A stretch of DNA of 64,000 nt from Hippea alviniae EP5-r (GTDB taxonomy: Bacteria; Campylobacterota_A; Desulfurellia; Desulfurellales; Hippeaceae). The position numbers and the translations under genes are program-made. Below the pieces are notes generated by a model. That model worked only from the letters and a program-made list of their open reading frames with translations, had not been told where the DNA came from and did no database searches. Location of the stretch: positions 1,116,001 to 1,180,000 of the forward strand of contig NZ_ATUV01000001.1 of assembly GCF_000420385.1 (NCBI RefSeq), in the 5' to 3' direction. Shown piece by piece: positions 53,447 to 61,849 of this stretch (position 1 is the stretch's first letter; the number at the start of each line of letters is the position of its first letter).

Positions 53447-54112
53447 ATGCTCGACAGATTTGCAAAACACAGAGAGATTGTTAACGGTATCACAACATTA
53501 GATGATACAGAAAAGGAGTTGCTCTACTCTGCCTTGAATATTCACGGACACTTCTGTGGCGGAATGCCCATGGGATACCTGGCAGGACTTGCAGGTCTAA
53601 AGGCTTTAAGTGCAAAAAGGGAGCTTAGTATGGACAAAGAAGTGATTATTTTTGTCGGAGACCATCATGCCGGTGGCTGTTTTGCCGATGGGGTTCAGTT
53701 TGCAACAGGTTGCACATTCGGAAAAGGCATAATGAGAAAAGAGCCAAAGGGAAAATGGAGTTATCTACTTATCGACAGAAAAAGCCAAAAGGCCGTAAAA
53801 GTTACAGTTAAACCAGAGATAATGAAGGCTGCATATGATGCACCGTTTATAAAGGATTACAGACTAAAAGGCATTCCACCTGCAGAAGTTGACCAAGAAG
53901 TCGCAATCAAGGCATTCTTGGGGCTGTTCTCAAAACCGTTTGAAGAGATAGTCAACATAGAAGGCCCTTTTGATTACACTATTGATAAAACACCATCTTC
54001 GTTTAACCTTGCATTCTGTGAAATCTGTGGCGATGCCGTTGCGGAAAATTACCTGCGTGTGGAAAATAACAAAAAGGTTTGTCTTGACTGTTTTACATAC
54101 AAAAACATTTAA
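53447..54112 (+). CDS. FmdE-family protein
   Basis: 221 residues. The FmdE motif HGHFCGGMPMGYLAGLAGL (about 32-50) contains the conserved His-Gly-His and Cys; FVGDHHAGGCFADGVQFATGC follows; the C-terminus is a zinc ribbon, CEICGD...CLDCF. The family was named after a gene in the molybdenum formylmethanofuran dehydrogenase operon, but is common in bacteria without methanogenesis and its function is not settled; Mo/W-linked roles and metal binding are proposed. Here it is cotranscribed with a TSUP permease and an ArsR regulator. GGAGGTG ribosome site. Confidence 0.9.
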   Translation: MLDRFAKHREIVNGITTLDDTEKELLYSALNIHGHFCGGMPMGYLAGLAGLKALSAKRELSMDKEVIIFVGDHHAGGCFADGVQFATGCTFGKGIMRKEPKGKWSYLLIDRKSQKAVKVTVKPEIMKAAYDAPFIKDYRLKGIPPAEVDQEVAIKAFLGLFSKPFEEIVNIEGPFDYTIDKTPSSFNLAFCEICGDAVAENYLRVENNKKVCLDCFTYKNI

Positions 54113-54124
54113 GGGTAGTATGCC

Positions 54125-54907
54125 ATGTTTAGCGTATCTACAAGCATTGTTGCCTTGAGCTTTGTGATTATATGGGCTGCATCGTTTCTGTTTGCCATGC
54201 TTGGACTTGGCGGCGGCATGGTCTATGTACCTGTAATGAAATGGTTGGGATTTGACCTAAAAAGCGTTGCCATACCATTAGGCTTGCTTCTAAACGGCCT
54301 AAACACGGCACTTGCCATGATCCCATATCACAAAGCAAAGCTTATAGATTACAAAGGTGCTCTTCCCTTCGCACTTGCAGCTATAATAGGAGCACCGTTT
54401 GGTGCATATACAGTTCAGTTTATACCAACAAGGATAGTTTTAATTCTCTTCATCACTGCCGTTCTTATAGCAGCCTTCAGGGTTTTTGTATCAACAAAAG
54501 CACCAGACGAAGACAACCTAATAGAATTCAAAAAGAGACTCATATACGGCGGTATTAGTGGACTTTTAATAGGTTTTGTCGGTGGAATGCTGGGTATAGG
54601 CGGTGGATTTTTAGCAGCACCAATCCTTATGAGTATGGGATACAACGCAAAAAGGGCAGCTGCCACAACAGCATACATAGTAACATTCTCATCTGCAAGC
54701 GGATTTTTGGGACATGTTGCAGAAGGCCACTTTGACCCACTACTCACGGCAGTCTTGGTTGTTGCTGTGTTGTTGGGTTCTCAGCTTGGAGCAAGGTTTA
54801 CAGTAAAAAAAGCAAAATCAAAGACAATCAAGAAAATTTATGTTATAATTCTTCTGCTTATTGCCATTAAACTGACGCTTGGCCTGTTTGGAGTGAGATT
54901 TAGGTGA
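54125..54907 (+). CDS. TSUP (TauE/SafE)-family permease
   Basis: 260 residues, about eight membrane helices in two homologous halves, each with the family motif: AMLGLGGGMVYVPVM near residue 30 and FVGGMLGIGGGFLAAPIL near 160. TSUP members carry sulfur compounds (sulfite, sulfoacetate, thiosulfate-type) or organic acids across the inner membrane. Neighbours suggest an inorganic sulfur substrate (inference). Overlaps the arsR-type gene by 4 bases (GTGA). Confidence 0.9.
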   Translation: MFSVSTSIVALSFVIIWAASFLFAMLGLGGGMVYVPVMKWLGFDLKSVAIPLGLLLNGLNTALAMIPYHKAKLIDYKGALPFALAAIIGAPFGAYTVQFIPTRIVLILFITAVLIAAFRVFVSTKAPDEDNLIEFKKRLIYGGISGLLIGFVGGMLGIGGGFLAAPILMSMGYNAKRAAATTAYIVTFSSASGFLGHVAEGHFDPLLTAVLVVAVLLGSQLGARFTVKKAKSKTIKKIYVIILLLIAIKLTLGLFGVRFR

Positions 54908-55230
54908 ATCTTGAAACCTATGAGTTCAAATCGCAGGTGGTTAAGGCACTTGCTCATCCTTTGCGCCTTGCCATCTGCGAATACTTATTGGAAATAAAAG
55001 AACCCAAGTGCGTAAACCATATAGCCGGCGTATTTAACAAAAACCAATCGGTCATTTCAAAACATCTCTCCATTCTTCAACAGGCATCAATCGTAAAGAT
55101 TCAAAAAGAAGGCGTATTTACGCGATACACTCTGACTCAGCCGGAAATCATGAAAAGTCTCTTAAAAAGCATTAACGAGCTTGTAAAAAAATCGGCAGAA
55201 TACAATCTTAAACTAACAAAAAACCTTTAG
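54904..55230 (+). CDS. ArsR-family winged-helix repressor
   Basis: 108 residues. KALAHPLRLAICEYLLEI opens the fold; the recognition helix lies in NKNQSVISKHLSILQQASIV, and VFTRYTL marks the wing. Only two cysteines, C25 and C36; the ELCVCDL metal site reads PKCVNHI, so a single Cys remains there and a classic arsenic or cadmium site is absent. Start is GTG. Cys chemistry such as persulfidation is possible, but SqrR's C-terminal partner Cys is missing. Confidence 0.9.
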   Translation: MNLETYEFKSQVVKALAHPLRLAICEYLLEIKEPKCVNHIAGVFNKNQSVISKHLSILQQASIVKIQKEGVFTRYTLTQPEIMKSLLKSINELVKKSAEYNLKLTKNL

Positions 55231-56438
55231 AAACTCTCCTGCATTATACTCTTTGCAAGCTTCAGAGCTTCTCTGTGGGCTTTAACATCATGAACCCTAA
55301 AGATAGAAGCACCCTTAAGCAGGGCTACAACATTTGAAGCAATCGTGCCAAACAGTCTATCCTTAGGATTTTCAATATTCAAAATAGCACCTATAAAGCT
55401 CTTCCTTGAAGTTCCAATAAGAATAGGTCTTCCAAATATCTTAAAAGACTCAATATTGTTTAGAATCTTTAAATTATCTTCAAACTTCTTTCCAAAACCA
55501 ATACCAGGGTCAAGCACGATTCTTTCTTCATCTATCCCAGCTTTTCTTAGTTTGTCCATTATTTCTCTGAATTTACTATTTATCTCGGATATTAAATGCT
55601 CATAAAAAGGGTTCTTCTGCATATTCTTTGGCGTGCCTTTTATGTGCATCTCAACAACACCACAATTGCTCTTTGAGAGAACTTCCAAAAGCTTCTTGTC
55701 AAAACCAAGTCCACTTATATCGTTTATTATGTCAGCACCTAAGGATAAAACTTCTTCTGCAACCTTAGACTTGTATGTATCAACAGATAAAACAACATCA
55801 CTTCCAAATCTCTTCTTAATCGCTTCAACAACAGGAACAACACGCTTCAACTCTTCATCCAAACTTACAAATTCGCTACCCGGTCTTGTTGATTCTCCGC
55901 CAACATCAACAATATCCGCACCTTCTTTAAGCATCTCTTCTGTTCTTTTTAATGCCGCATCAACGCTATTAAACTCTCCACCATCAGAAAACGAATCTGG
56001 CGTAACATTTAAAACGCCCATAATCAGATAGTTATCTTTTAAATCAAACCTTTTATCCCTAAAAGCCCAGACAAAATCAGCATTCAGAACATTCTTTAAA
56101 GCATTTTCCAACTCTTCTGCCAAAACCCTTAAAAACTCAAAGTTCTGTTTCTTTAGTTTTTCAGCAAGCTTTTCAATCCTTTTTGCATCACCAAGAATCA
56201 GGCAGTCTGTAATCTGAGTCTTTGCTGTTATAACATCCTTCTGAACAGCAGCATCTATGCCAACAGACAAGGCTTCCTGTTTTAAGATATTGGCATGATA
56301 AAACTTACAATCAAACACTTTGACAGCATAACAGACGCCCTTTCTATCCATCAAATCAACAGCAATATCATCAACACCTATACTTTTCAGCTCTTCTCTT
56401 ACTTTCTCTATTTCGTTTATCTTAAGCAGCTCTATCAT
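55227..56438 (-). CDS. folP: dihydropteroate synthase with N-terminal extension
   Basis: 403 residues, against about 280 for typical FolP. The catalytic TIM barrel occupies about 130-400: LIMGVLNVTPDSFSDGGEF, ADIVDVGGESTRPGS, LSVDTYKSKVAEE, INDISG, FGRPILIGTSRKSF and FRVHDV are intact. The first 130 residues form an extra domain, as in Helicobacter and Campylobacter FolP. Joins para-aminobenzoate to the pterin in folate synthesis. Starts inside ftsH (17-base overlap) and its end overlaps the ArsR gene end by 4 bases. Confidence 0.95.
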   Translation of the reverse strand: MIELLKINEIEKVREELKSIGVDDIAVDLMDRKGVCYAVKVFDCKFYHANILKQEALSVGIDAAVQKDVITAKTQITDCLILGDAKRIEKLAEKLKKQNFEFLRVLAEELENALKNVLNADFVWAFRDKRFDLKDNYLIMGVLNVTPDSFSDGGEFNSVDAALKRTEEMLKEGADIVDVGGESTRPGSEFVSLDEELKRVVPVVEAIKKRFGSDVVLSVDTYKSKVAEEVLSLGADIINDISGLGFDKKLLEVLSKSNCGVVEMHIKGTPKNMQKNPFYEHLISEINSKFREIMDKLRKAGIDEERIVLDPGIGFGKKFEDNLKILNNIESFKIFGRPILIGTSRKSFIGAILNIENPKDRLFGTIASNVVALLKGASIFRVHDVKAHREALKLAKSIMQESF

Positions 56439-58224
56439 CGTTTAACCCCAAAATCTCATCTATCTCTTTTGCATCTATAACTTCCTTCTCAAGCAGCCTT
56501 TGAGCCATCTTTTCAACCTTATCCTTATTCTCTGTAATTATCTCAACGGCAATCCTATACCCATCATCAACAATCTTTTTAATCTCAGCATCGATGAGCC
56601 TTGCTGTCTCTTCTGAAAATGTCTTTCTAACAGCTATATCTCTGCCTAAGAATACTTCCTTGCCTTCATCTGATAAGTGAATCGGGCCTAACGAACTCAT
56701 ACCCCATTCACACACCATTCTCCTTGCAATCTCCGTTGCCCTTTCTATATCGTTTCCTGCACCTGTCGTAATACTGCCAAGCATCACTTCTTCTGCAGCC
56801 CTTCCACCCATTAAAACGGCAATCCTGTTCATTAGATACTCTTTATCGTATGTGTATTTATCATCTTCTGGTAGCTGCTGAGTTACGCCTAAAGCCATAC
56901 CGCGCGGGATTATGCTAACCTTATGAACTGGATCTGTATTCGGCAGCATCTTAGCAACTATTGCATGACCAGACTCATGATATGCCGTAATTCTCTTTTC
57001 TCTTTCGCTGATTATTGCATTTTTTCTCTCTGGGCCAAGCAAAACTTTATCCTTTGCCAAATCAAAATCTTCCATTTCAACCTTTGTTTTGTTTTTTCGC
57101 GCGGCAATCAAAGCAGCCTCATTAACCAAGTTTGCAAGATCCGCTCCAACAAAACCTGAAGTTGTCTTCGCTATAATCTCCAAATCAACATCATCTCCAA
57201 GTGGAATCTTTCTCGTATGAACCTTTAAAATCTCAAGTCTTCCTTTAACATCCGGCTTCGGAACAACTATTCTTCTATCAAACCTACCAGGGCGCAGAAG
57301 CGCAGGGTCAAGAACATCAGGTCTATTTGTTGCAGCCATAACAATTATATTTGTGTCAGTTTGAAATCCGTCCATCTCAACCAAAAGCTGGTTTAGAGTC
57401 TGCTCTCTCTCATCGTTTCCACCGCCTACACCAGCACCACGCTGCCTGCCCACTGCATCTATCTCATCAATAAACACAATACATGGAGCATTTCTCTTTG
57501 CCTGATTAAATAAATCTCTTACTCTACTTGCACCTACACCAACAAACATTTCAACAAAATCAGAGCCACTTATCGTAAAAAATGGAACACCTGCTTCACC
57601 TGCAACAGCTTTGGCAACAAGCGTTTTTCCTGTTCCTGGAGCACCAACCAAAAGAACACCTTTTGGTATCTTTGCGCCTATCTTGGTAAACTTTCCCGGA
57701 TTCTTTAAAAACTCAATTATCTCAAGCAACTCATCCTTTACTTCATCAATCCCAGCAACATCTTTAAATGTTACCCTGTTCTTCGGGTCACTTACAAACA
57801 TCCTTGCATTGCTTTTGCCAAAGTTTAATGCCTTTCCACCCTTATTCATCTGATTCATGAAGTAAAACCATAAGAAGATAAACACAATCATCGGAACCCA
57901 ATAAATGAGTATATTCGTCAAGATTGAATTGTTCTCTTTTGGCTTCACAACAACATCAACGCCTTTCTTTGCAAGCTTGTCCGCTATATCTTTCACTTCC
58001 GGCGTATATGTTCTATATCTTTTGCCATCTGTGGTTGTTATATAAACTTCATTTCCATCAAACCTTACACTTTTTATCTTATCAGAATCAACAAGCCGAA
58101 TAAGTTTTGTGTAATCAATCTTTACAAACGAGTAATTGCCAGCATTATTAAACATATTAAAAAGCAGTATCATCAAAACAGCTATAATCATCCACAAAAA
58201 TGCGTTCCTGTAAACAGGCGACAT
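56422..58224 (-). CDS. ftsH: ATP-dependent zinc metalloprotease FtsH
   Basis: 600 residues. Two N-terminal membrane helices (8-25, 103-122) flank a small periplasmic domain; AAA module with Walker A GAPGTGKT (194-201), Walker B FIDEID (251-256) and the second region of homology ending RPGRFDRR; protease motif HESGH (416-420). Membrane-anchored hexamer that degrades unstable and misassembled proteins. GGAGGGG ribosome site. folP follows directly. Confidence 0.98.
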   Translation of the reverse strand: MSPVYRNAFLWMIIAVLMILLFNMFNNAGNYSFVKIDYTKLIRLVDSDKIKSVRFDGNEVYITTTDGKRYRTYTPEVKDIADKLAKKGVDVVVKPKENNSILTNILIYWVPMIVFIFLWFYFMNQMNKGGKALNFGKSNARMFVSDPKNRVTFKDVAGIDEVKDELLEIIEFLKNPGKFTKIGAKIPKGVLLVGAPGTGKTLVAKAVAGEAGVPFFTISGSDFVEMFVGVGASRVRDLFNQAKRNAPCIVFIDEIDAVGRQRGAGVGGGNDEREQTLNQLLVEMDGFQTDTNIIVMAATNRPDVLDPALLRPGRFDRRIVVPKPDVKGRLEILKVHTRKIPLGDDVDLEIIAKTTSGFVGADLANLVNEAALIAARKNKTKVEMEDFDLAKDKVLLGPERKNAIISEREKRITAYHESGHAIVAKMLPNTDPVHKVSIIPRGMALGVTQQLPEDDKYTYDKEYLMNRIAVLMGGRAAEEVMLGSITTGAGNDIERATEIARRMVCEWGMSSLGPIHLSDEGKEVFLGRDIAVRKTFSEETARLIDAEIKKIVDDGYRIAVEIITENKDKVEKMAQRLLEKEVIDAKEIDEILGLNDDRAA

Positions 58225-58257
58225 TAATACCCCTCCATTTTATCTTCTTAGGTGCAA

Positions 58258-58286
58258 AATATAACAAAAGATAGGAATAAAGTCTA
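58258..58286 (-). promoter_or_regulatory. promoter of ftsH-folP
   Basis: Minus-strand TAGACT (58286-58281), a 17-base spacer and TATATT (58263-58258), about 34 bases before the ATG. No heat-shock (sigma32-like) pattern stands out. Confidence 0.45.
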
Positions 58287-58294
58287 TAATAAGC

Positions 58295-59146
58295 TTAAAT
58301 TTCCTGTATCCAGCCGTCTAAGTTTAACTTTTCAACAAACTCAACAATTTCAAAGTACTCATCAACATTTACTTTTCTGTTTATAATCGAATGAGAGAAG
58401 GCTTTATAGGCGGGAAAATACTGAAACATTACAGAAACCTTAGCCTTTGGCAGATTCTTTTTTACCCACATCAATGCCTTTTTTGAATTCTCTATGTATC
58501 CTGGCATAACAAGATGCCTAACAATCAAGCCTTTCCTTGCTATGCCATTTTCTAAAACAAGCTCGCCTTTTGTCTCATACATCTTTTTTAACGCCTTTGT
58601 CGCAACTTCAAAATAATCAGAAACACCAGACAACTCCATCGACATCCTACTATCAACATACTTCAAATCACCAAGATAAACATCAACGCACTCATCGAGC
58701 ATCTCTATAACTTCTTCTTTATCATAAGATGATGTGTTGTAAACAATAGGTATTTTTAAGCCTTTCTTTCTTGCAAGCCTTATGGCATCACATATAAGAT
58801 GAACAAAGTGCGAAGGCGTCACTAAGTTTATATTGTTTGCATCTCTTTTCTGAAGAGAGAGCATTAAATCAGCAAGCTCTTCAGTACTTACAACTCTGAA
58901 TGCACTTTTAAGTTGGCTTATAGGATAATTTTGACAATAGATGCATGACATATTGCAACCTGCAAAGAAGATAGTGCCAGAACCGTTCTTTGAGCTTATT
59001 GGCGGCTCTTCGCCAAAATGAAGATTGACACTTGCTATCTCGAGCTGATTTTTGGTTTTACATAAGCCCTTATGAAGGTTTCTATTTATGCCGCACTCTC
59101 GTGGACAAAGTCTGCAGGAGCTCCCAACAAGGTCGTGTAGATTCAT
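58295..59146 (-). CDS. PflA/PflX-like radical SAM protein
   Basis: 283 residues. Radical SAM cluster motif GCNMSCIYCQNYPIS (CxxxCxxC, about 64-71). An N-terminal CRLCPRECGINR adds two CxxC-type cysteines, the mark of the COG1313 (PflX-like) group. The rest is a TIM barrel with YNTSSYDKEEVIEML and GDLKYVD. Probably an activator of a glycyl-radical enzyme or a small-molecule methyl/dehydrogenation enzyme; the target is unknown. No ribosome site is clear; a terminator separates it from the citrate synthase. Confidence 0.88.
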   Translation of the reverse strand: MNLHDLVGSSCRLCPRECGINRNLHKGLCKTKNQLEIASVNLHFGEEPPISSKNGSGTIFFAGCNMSCIYCQNYPISQLKSAFRVVSTEELADLMLSLQKRDANNINLVTPSHFVHLICDAIRLARKKGLKIPIVYNTSSYDKEEVIEMLDECVDVYLGDLKYVDSRMSMELSGVSDYFEVATKALKKMYETKGELVLENGIARKGLIVRHLVMPGYIENSKKALMWVKKNLPKAKVSVMFQYFPAYKAFSHSIINRKVNVDEYFEIVEFVEKLNLDGWIQEI

Positions 59147-59153
59147 AATTCAA

Positions 59154-59189
59154 GCAATAAAAAAAGGGAGAACCCTTACGGATTCTCCC
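59154..59189 (-). terminator. terminator of citrate synthase
   Basis: On the minus strand, GGGAGAA and TTCTCCC pair around a 10-base loop, followed by TTTTTTT, starting about 25 bases after the gltA stop. Confidence 0.92.
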
Positions 59190-59214
59190 TGATTTAGCCT
59201 TTTTCCAGACTGGA

Positions 59215-60519
59215 TTATTTTGCTCCAGCAAGCTCCTCGAGCATGTCTGTTGTGATGGATTTTGGTCTTTCGATCTGATAACCGAGACCTCTGTCCCAAA
59301 TAATGTTGCATGTAACACCCAATGCTCTTCCGATACCGAAGAGTACCGTATAGAAGTCGTACTCTCTTACGCCATAGTGCCACTGGATGCAGCCGGAGTG
59401 AGCATCTACGTTTGGCCATGGATTCTTTACTTTGCCAAGCTGCTGCAAGATTGGTGGAACAACCTGATACATCAAGTCTACATACTTGAAGATTGGGTCG
59501 TCTGGTAAGTGTTTCAAAGCGAACTCTCTCTGAGCCGTGTATCTTGGGTCTGTCTTTCTCAAAACTGCATGACCGAATCCTGGAACAACCTGACCAGAAT
59601 TCAATGTATCCCAAATGAATTTCTCCATCTCTTCTTTTGTTGGGATCTTGCCGCCCATCTTCTCCATTACGCCCTGGATCCATCTGAGAACTTCCTGATT
59701 TGCAAGACCGTGTAATGGACCAGCAAGACCGCACATACCTGCTGCATAGGAGTAATAGATGTCGGACAATGCACTTGCTACAAGGTGTGTTGTGTGAGCG
59801 GAAACATTTCCACTCTCATGGTCGGAATGCAAGATGAAGTACATTCTTGCAACATCGTCATAAGGTTTGTCGATGCCCATCATGTGAGCGAAGTTTCCAC
59901 CGAAGTCAAGGTTAGGATCACTTGGAATGTGTGTATCGCCCTTATATTTCATTCTATAGATGTATGCACCAAGCAATGGAAGTTTTGGCATTAAGTCCAT
60001 AACATCTTCATACATATACTCCCAAGCATCATTCTTATTGAACTGACCAGATGCATACCATTTAGCAAACTTGGAGTCTCTCTGCATAGCCAAAATACCA
60101 GCAGCAAACATTGTCATTGGATGAGTATCTCTTGGCATAGCTCTCAAGATGTCGATTACATACTGTGGAAGCTGCTCTCTCTTCTTCCACTCTGTGTAAA
60201 CTTCTTCAACATCCTTCTCAGTTGGCAAATCGCCTGTTAACAACAGATAAAAATGACCTTCAACATAAGGCATTTCAGCGCCTTCAGGCTTTGGCAATTT
60301 CTCCATTACTTCAGGGATTGTATAACCCCTAAATCTAATACCCTCGTAAGGGTCAAGATAAGAGATGTCTGTAATGAGAGCTTTCAAACCTCTCATTCCT
60401 GCAATGATTTTGTAAACTGTTACCTCGTCGATAACCTTGTCAGCAAACTCCTTGTAGAGTCTGGTAATCCTTGGTCTGTGAGCCTGAATCTTCTCGTAGA
60501 GCTTCTCCTTAATGCTCAT
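59215..60519 (-). CDS. gltA: citrate synthase, mitochondrial-like type
   Basis: 434 residues. Catalytic His in GPLHGLAN (H270), H317 in PGFGHAVLRKTDPR and D372 in WPNVDAHSGC; the LHSDHESGNVSAHTTHLV block is that of animal and Geobacter enzymes rather than of E. coli-type GltA. Condenses acetyl-CoA with oxaloacetate. In Desulfurella and Hippea the enzyme is abundant and also works in reverse, cleaving citrate in the reversed oxidative TCA cycle (established for those genera; here by inference). Strong promoter, AGGAGGT ribosome site and own terminator fit very high expression. Confidence 0.97.
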   Translation of the reverse strand: MSIKEKLYEKIQAHRPRITRLYKEFADKVIDEVTVYKIIAGMRGLKALITDISYLDPYEGIRFRGYTIPEVMEKLPKPEGAEMPYVEGHFYLLLTGDLPTEKDVEEVYTEWKKREQLPQYVIDILRAMPRDTHPMTMFAAGILAMQRDSKFAKWYASGQFNKNDAWEYMYEDVMDLMPKLPLLGAYIYRMKYKGDTHIPSDPNLDFGGNFAHMMGIDKPYDDVARMYFILHSDHESGNVSAHTTHLVASALSDIYYSYAAGMCGLAGPLHGLANQEVLRWIQGVMEKMGGKIPTKEEMEKFIWDTLNSGQVVPGFGHAVLRKTDPRYTAQREFALKHLPDDPIFKYVDLMYQVVPPILQQLGKVKNPWPNVDAHSGCIQWHYGVREYDFYTVLFGIGRALGVTCNIIWDRGLGYQIERPKSITTDMLEELAGAK

Positions 60520-60599
60520 AGCTAAACCTCCTAAAAATAAATTTTGTTCTTAAACAAGCCTTCGCGGCGATTCTCTTCCCTATGCTGCTTTCGTGTTAA

Positions 60600-60628
60600 T
60601 CTATAGCACTATTTTTAATACTTGTCAA
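60600..60628 (-). promoter_or_regulatory. strong promoter of citrate synthase
   Basis: Minus-strand TTGACA (60628-60623), a 17-base spacer and TATAGA (60605-60600). The leader of about 75 bases contains a small GCCGCGAAGGC hairpin and ends with AGGAGGT. The wider gap 60520-60787 otherwise holds only AT-rich sequence. Confidence 0.75.
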
Positions 60629-60787
60629 CACTTTAAACATTTTACTAACAATAAGGAAAAATTAACTAATCTCGTTTAATTTCCAACTTATTTTCTAATA
60701 ACTCGACCATCTATTACAAAAATATACCTTTCAAACTCACAGAATTTTTTGTAGAATTTCTAAAATTTTTAGGATGGAGGCAAAAAG

Positions 60788-61621
60788 ATGGAATTAAGAG
60801 TTACAGTTTTAGCAGAAAACAGTGTTGTAGTCCCTTTTGATGCTATAGGAGAGCATGGATTTGCAGCATACATAGAGACACCAGATTTTAGCTTTTTATT
60901 TGATACAGGACAGGGAAAAGCGCTTATAAATAACGCTTTAGCGCTTAACAAAGATTTAAGTAAAATCAAGTTTTTATACATATCCCACGGACATTACGAC
61001 CATACAGGCGGCATGGTTGACCTTTTAAAAATTAAATCTCCACTTAAGGTTTATACACACAAAGATGCATTTACAAAAAGATACTGGTTTAAGGGTGGAG
61101 TAAAGAAATACATTGGCATACCTTTTGATAAGGCATACCTTGAAAGCTTAGGAGCTGAATTTGTTTACGAAAAGGAGTTCAGAGAGATAGAAAAGGGTAT
61201 ATACTCATCTGGAGAAGTGCCAAGAAAGAACGATTTTGAAAAGATTGATGCAGAGATGAAGGTATTAAATGAAAACGGAGAGCTTGTGCAAGACAATATA
61301 TGGGACGATTTTTCACTTGCAATAGACACATCAAAAGGTTTGGTTGTAATTTTAGGGTGTGCTCATGCCGGAATAGTTAACATCCTAAACCACTTTATAG
61401 AAAAAACCGGCAGAAAAGAGATATATGCAGTAATTGGCGGCACACATCTTGGATTTGCAAACGACGAACAGATAAACAGAACACTTGAAGTTATAGACAA
61501 ATACAACATTCAAAAACTGGGTGCTTCACACTGCACAGGGTTGGTTGTTGGAGCAAAGCTTTACAATAAACTCAAGGATAGATTCTTCTTTGCTGGTGTT
61601 GGAAGCGTTTTAGAGATATAA
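60788..61621 (+). CDS. MBL-fold metallo-hydrolase (COG1237-like)
   Basis: 277 residues. Metal motif ISHGHYDHTGG (HxHxDH, about 64-70), a further His in LGCAHAG, and a C-terminal SHCTG. The length and the FDTGQGKALINNA start match the COG1237 group, named in archaea for dihydropterin-ribofuranosylaminobenzene phosphate synthase; the bacterial members' substrate is unproven. GGAGG ribosome site. Overlaps the next small gene (TAATG). Confidence 0.88.
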   Translation: MELRVTVLAENSVVVPFDAIGEHGFAAYIETPDFSFLFDTGQGKALINNALALNKDLSKIKFLYISHGHYDHTGGMVDLLKIKSPLKVYTHKDAFTKRYWFKGGVKKYIGIPFDKAYLESLGAEFVYEKEFREIEKGIYSSGEVPRKNDFEKIDAEMKVLNENGELVQDNIWDDFSLAIDTSKGLVVILGCAHAGIVNILNHFIEKTGRKEIYAVIGGTHLGFANDEQINRTLEVIDKYNIQKLGASHCTGLVVGAKLYNKLKDRFFFAGVGSVLEI

Positions 61622-61821
61622 TGGACAAAGAAGCGCTGTTTTGGGATTATAAAGAGCACTCTCATACAAAAGAGCTTGAAAGGATAGGCTTGTTTTTCCC
61701 GCAAATCGGCAGAGATAAAGAGACAATAATAGAGCTCTATGAGAATCTTGACAGATTAAATATCCCAGAATCAAACAAAAAACTCATAGAGCTCTATTAT
61801 GACTTAATAAAAAAAGGGTGA
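61621..61821 (+). CDS. small protein of unknown function
   Basis: 66 residues, charged, mostly helical, without cysteine, signal or membrane segment. It contains DYKEHSHTKELERIGLFFPQ and NIPESNKKLIELYYDLIKKG. Its start overlaps the stop of the MBL gene, and it is followed 28 bases later by adenine deaminase, so it is very probably translated. I do not recognise the family. Confidence 0.6.
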   Translation: MDKEALFWDYKEHSHTKELERIGLFFPQIGRDKETIIELYENLDRLNIPESNKKLIELYYDLIKKG

Positions 61822-61849
61822 GATAGGTTGAACATATTAAGGAGTAGCT

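Noticed and set aside
53447-54112. Formylmethanofuran dehydrogenase subunit (methanogenesis)
   Set aside because: The protein belongs to the FmdE family, but no catalytic Fmd/Fwd subunits are nearby and the rest of the window is bacterial.
59150-59734. A 194-codon open frame inside citrate synthase on the same strand
   Set aside because: It lies out of frame within a gene whose catalytic residues are all present; the open frame is a by-product of codon usage and its protein resembles nothing known.
4237-60787. tRNA, rRNA or riboswitch genes in the intergenic gaps
   Set aside because: The gaps were read for cloverleaf, GGTTC-type T-loops and long structured leaders; none was found. glyA is not the first gene of its operon, and no glycine-type or cobalamin-type leader was evident before rpiB or cobU.
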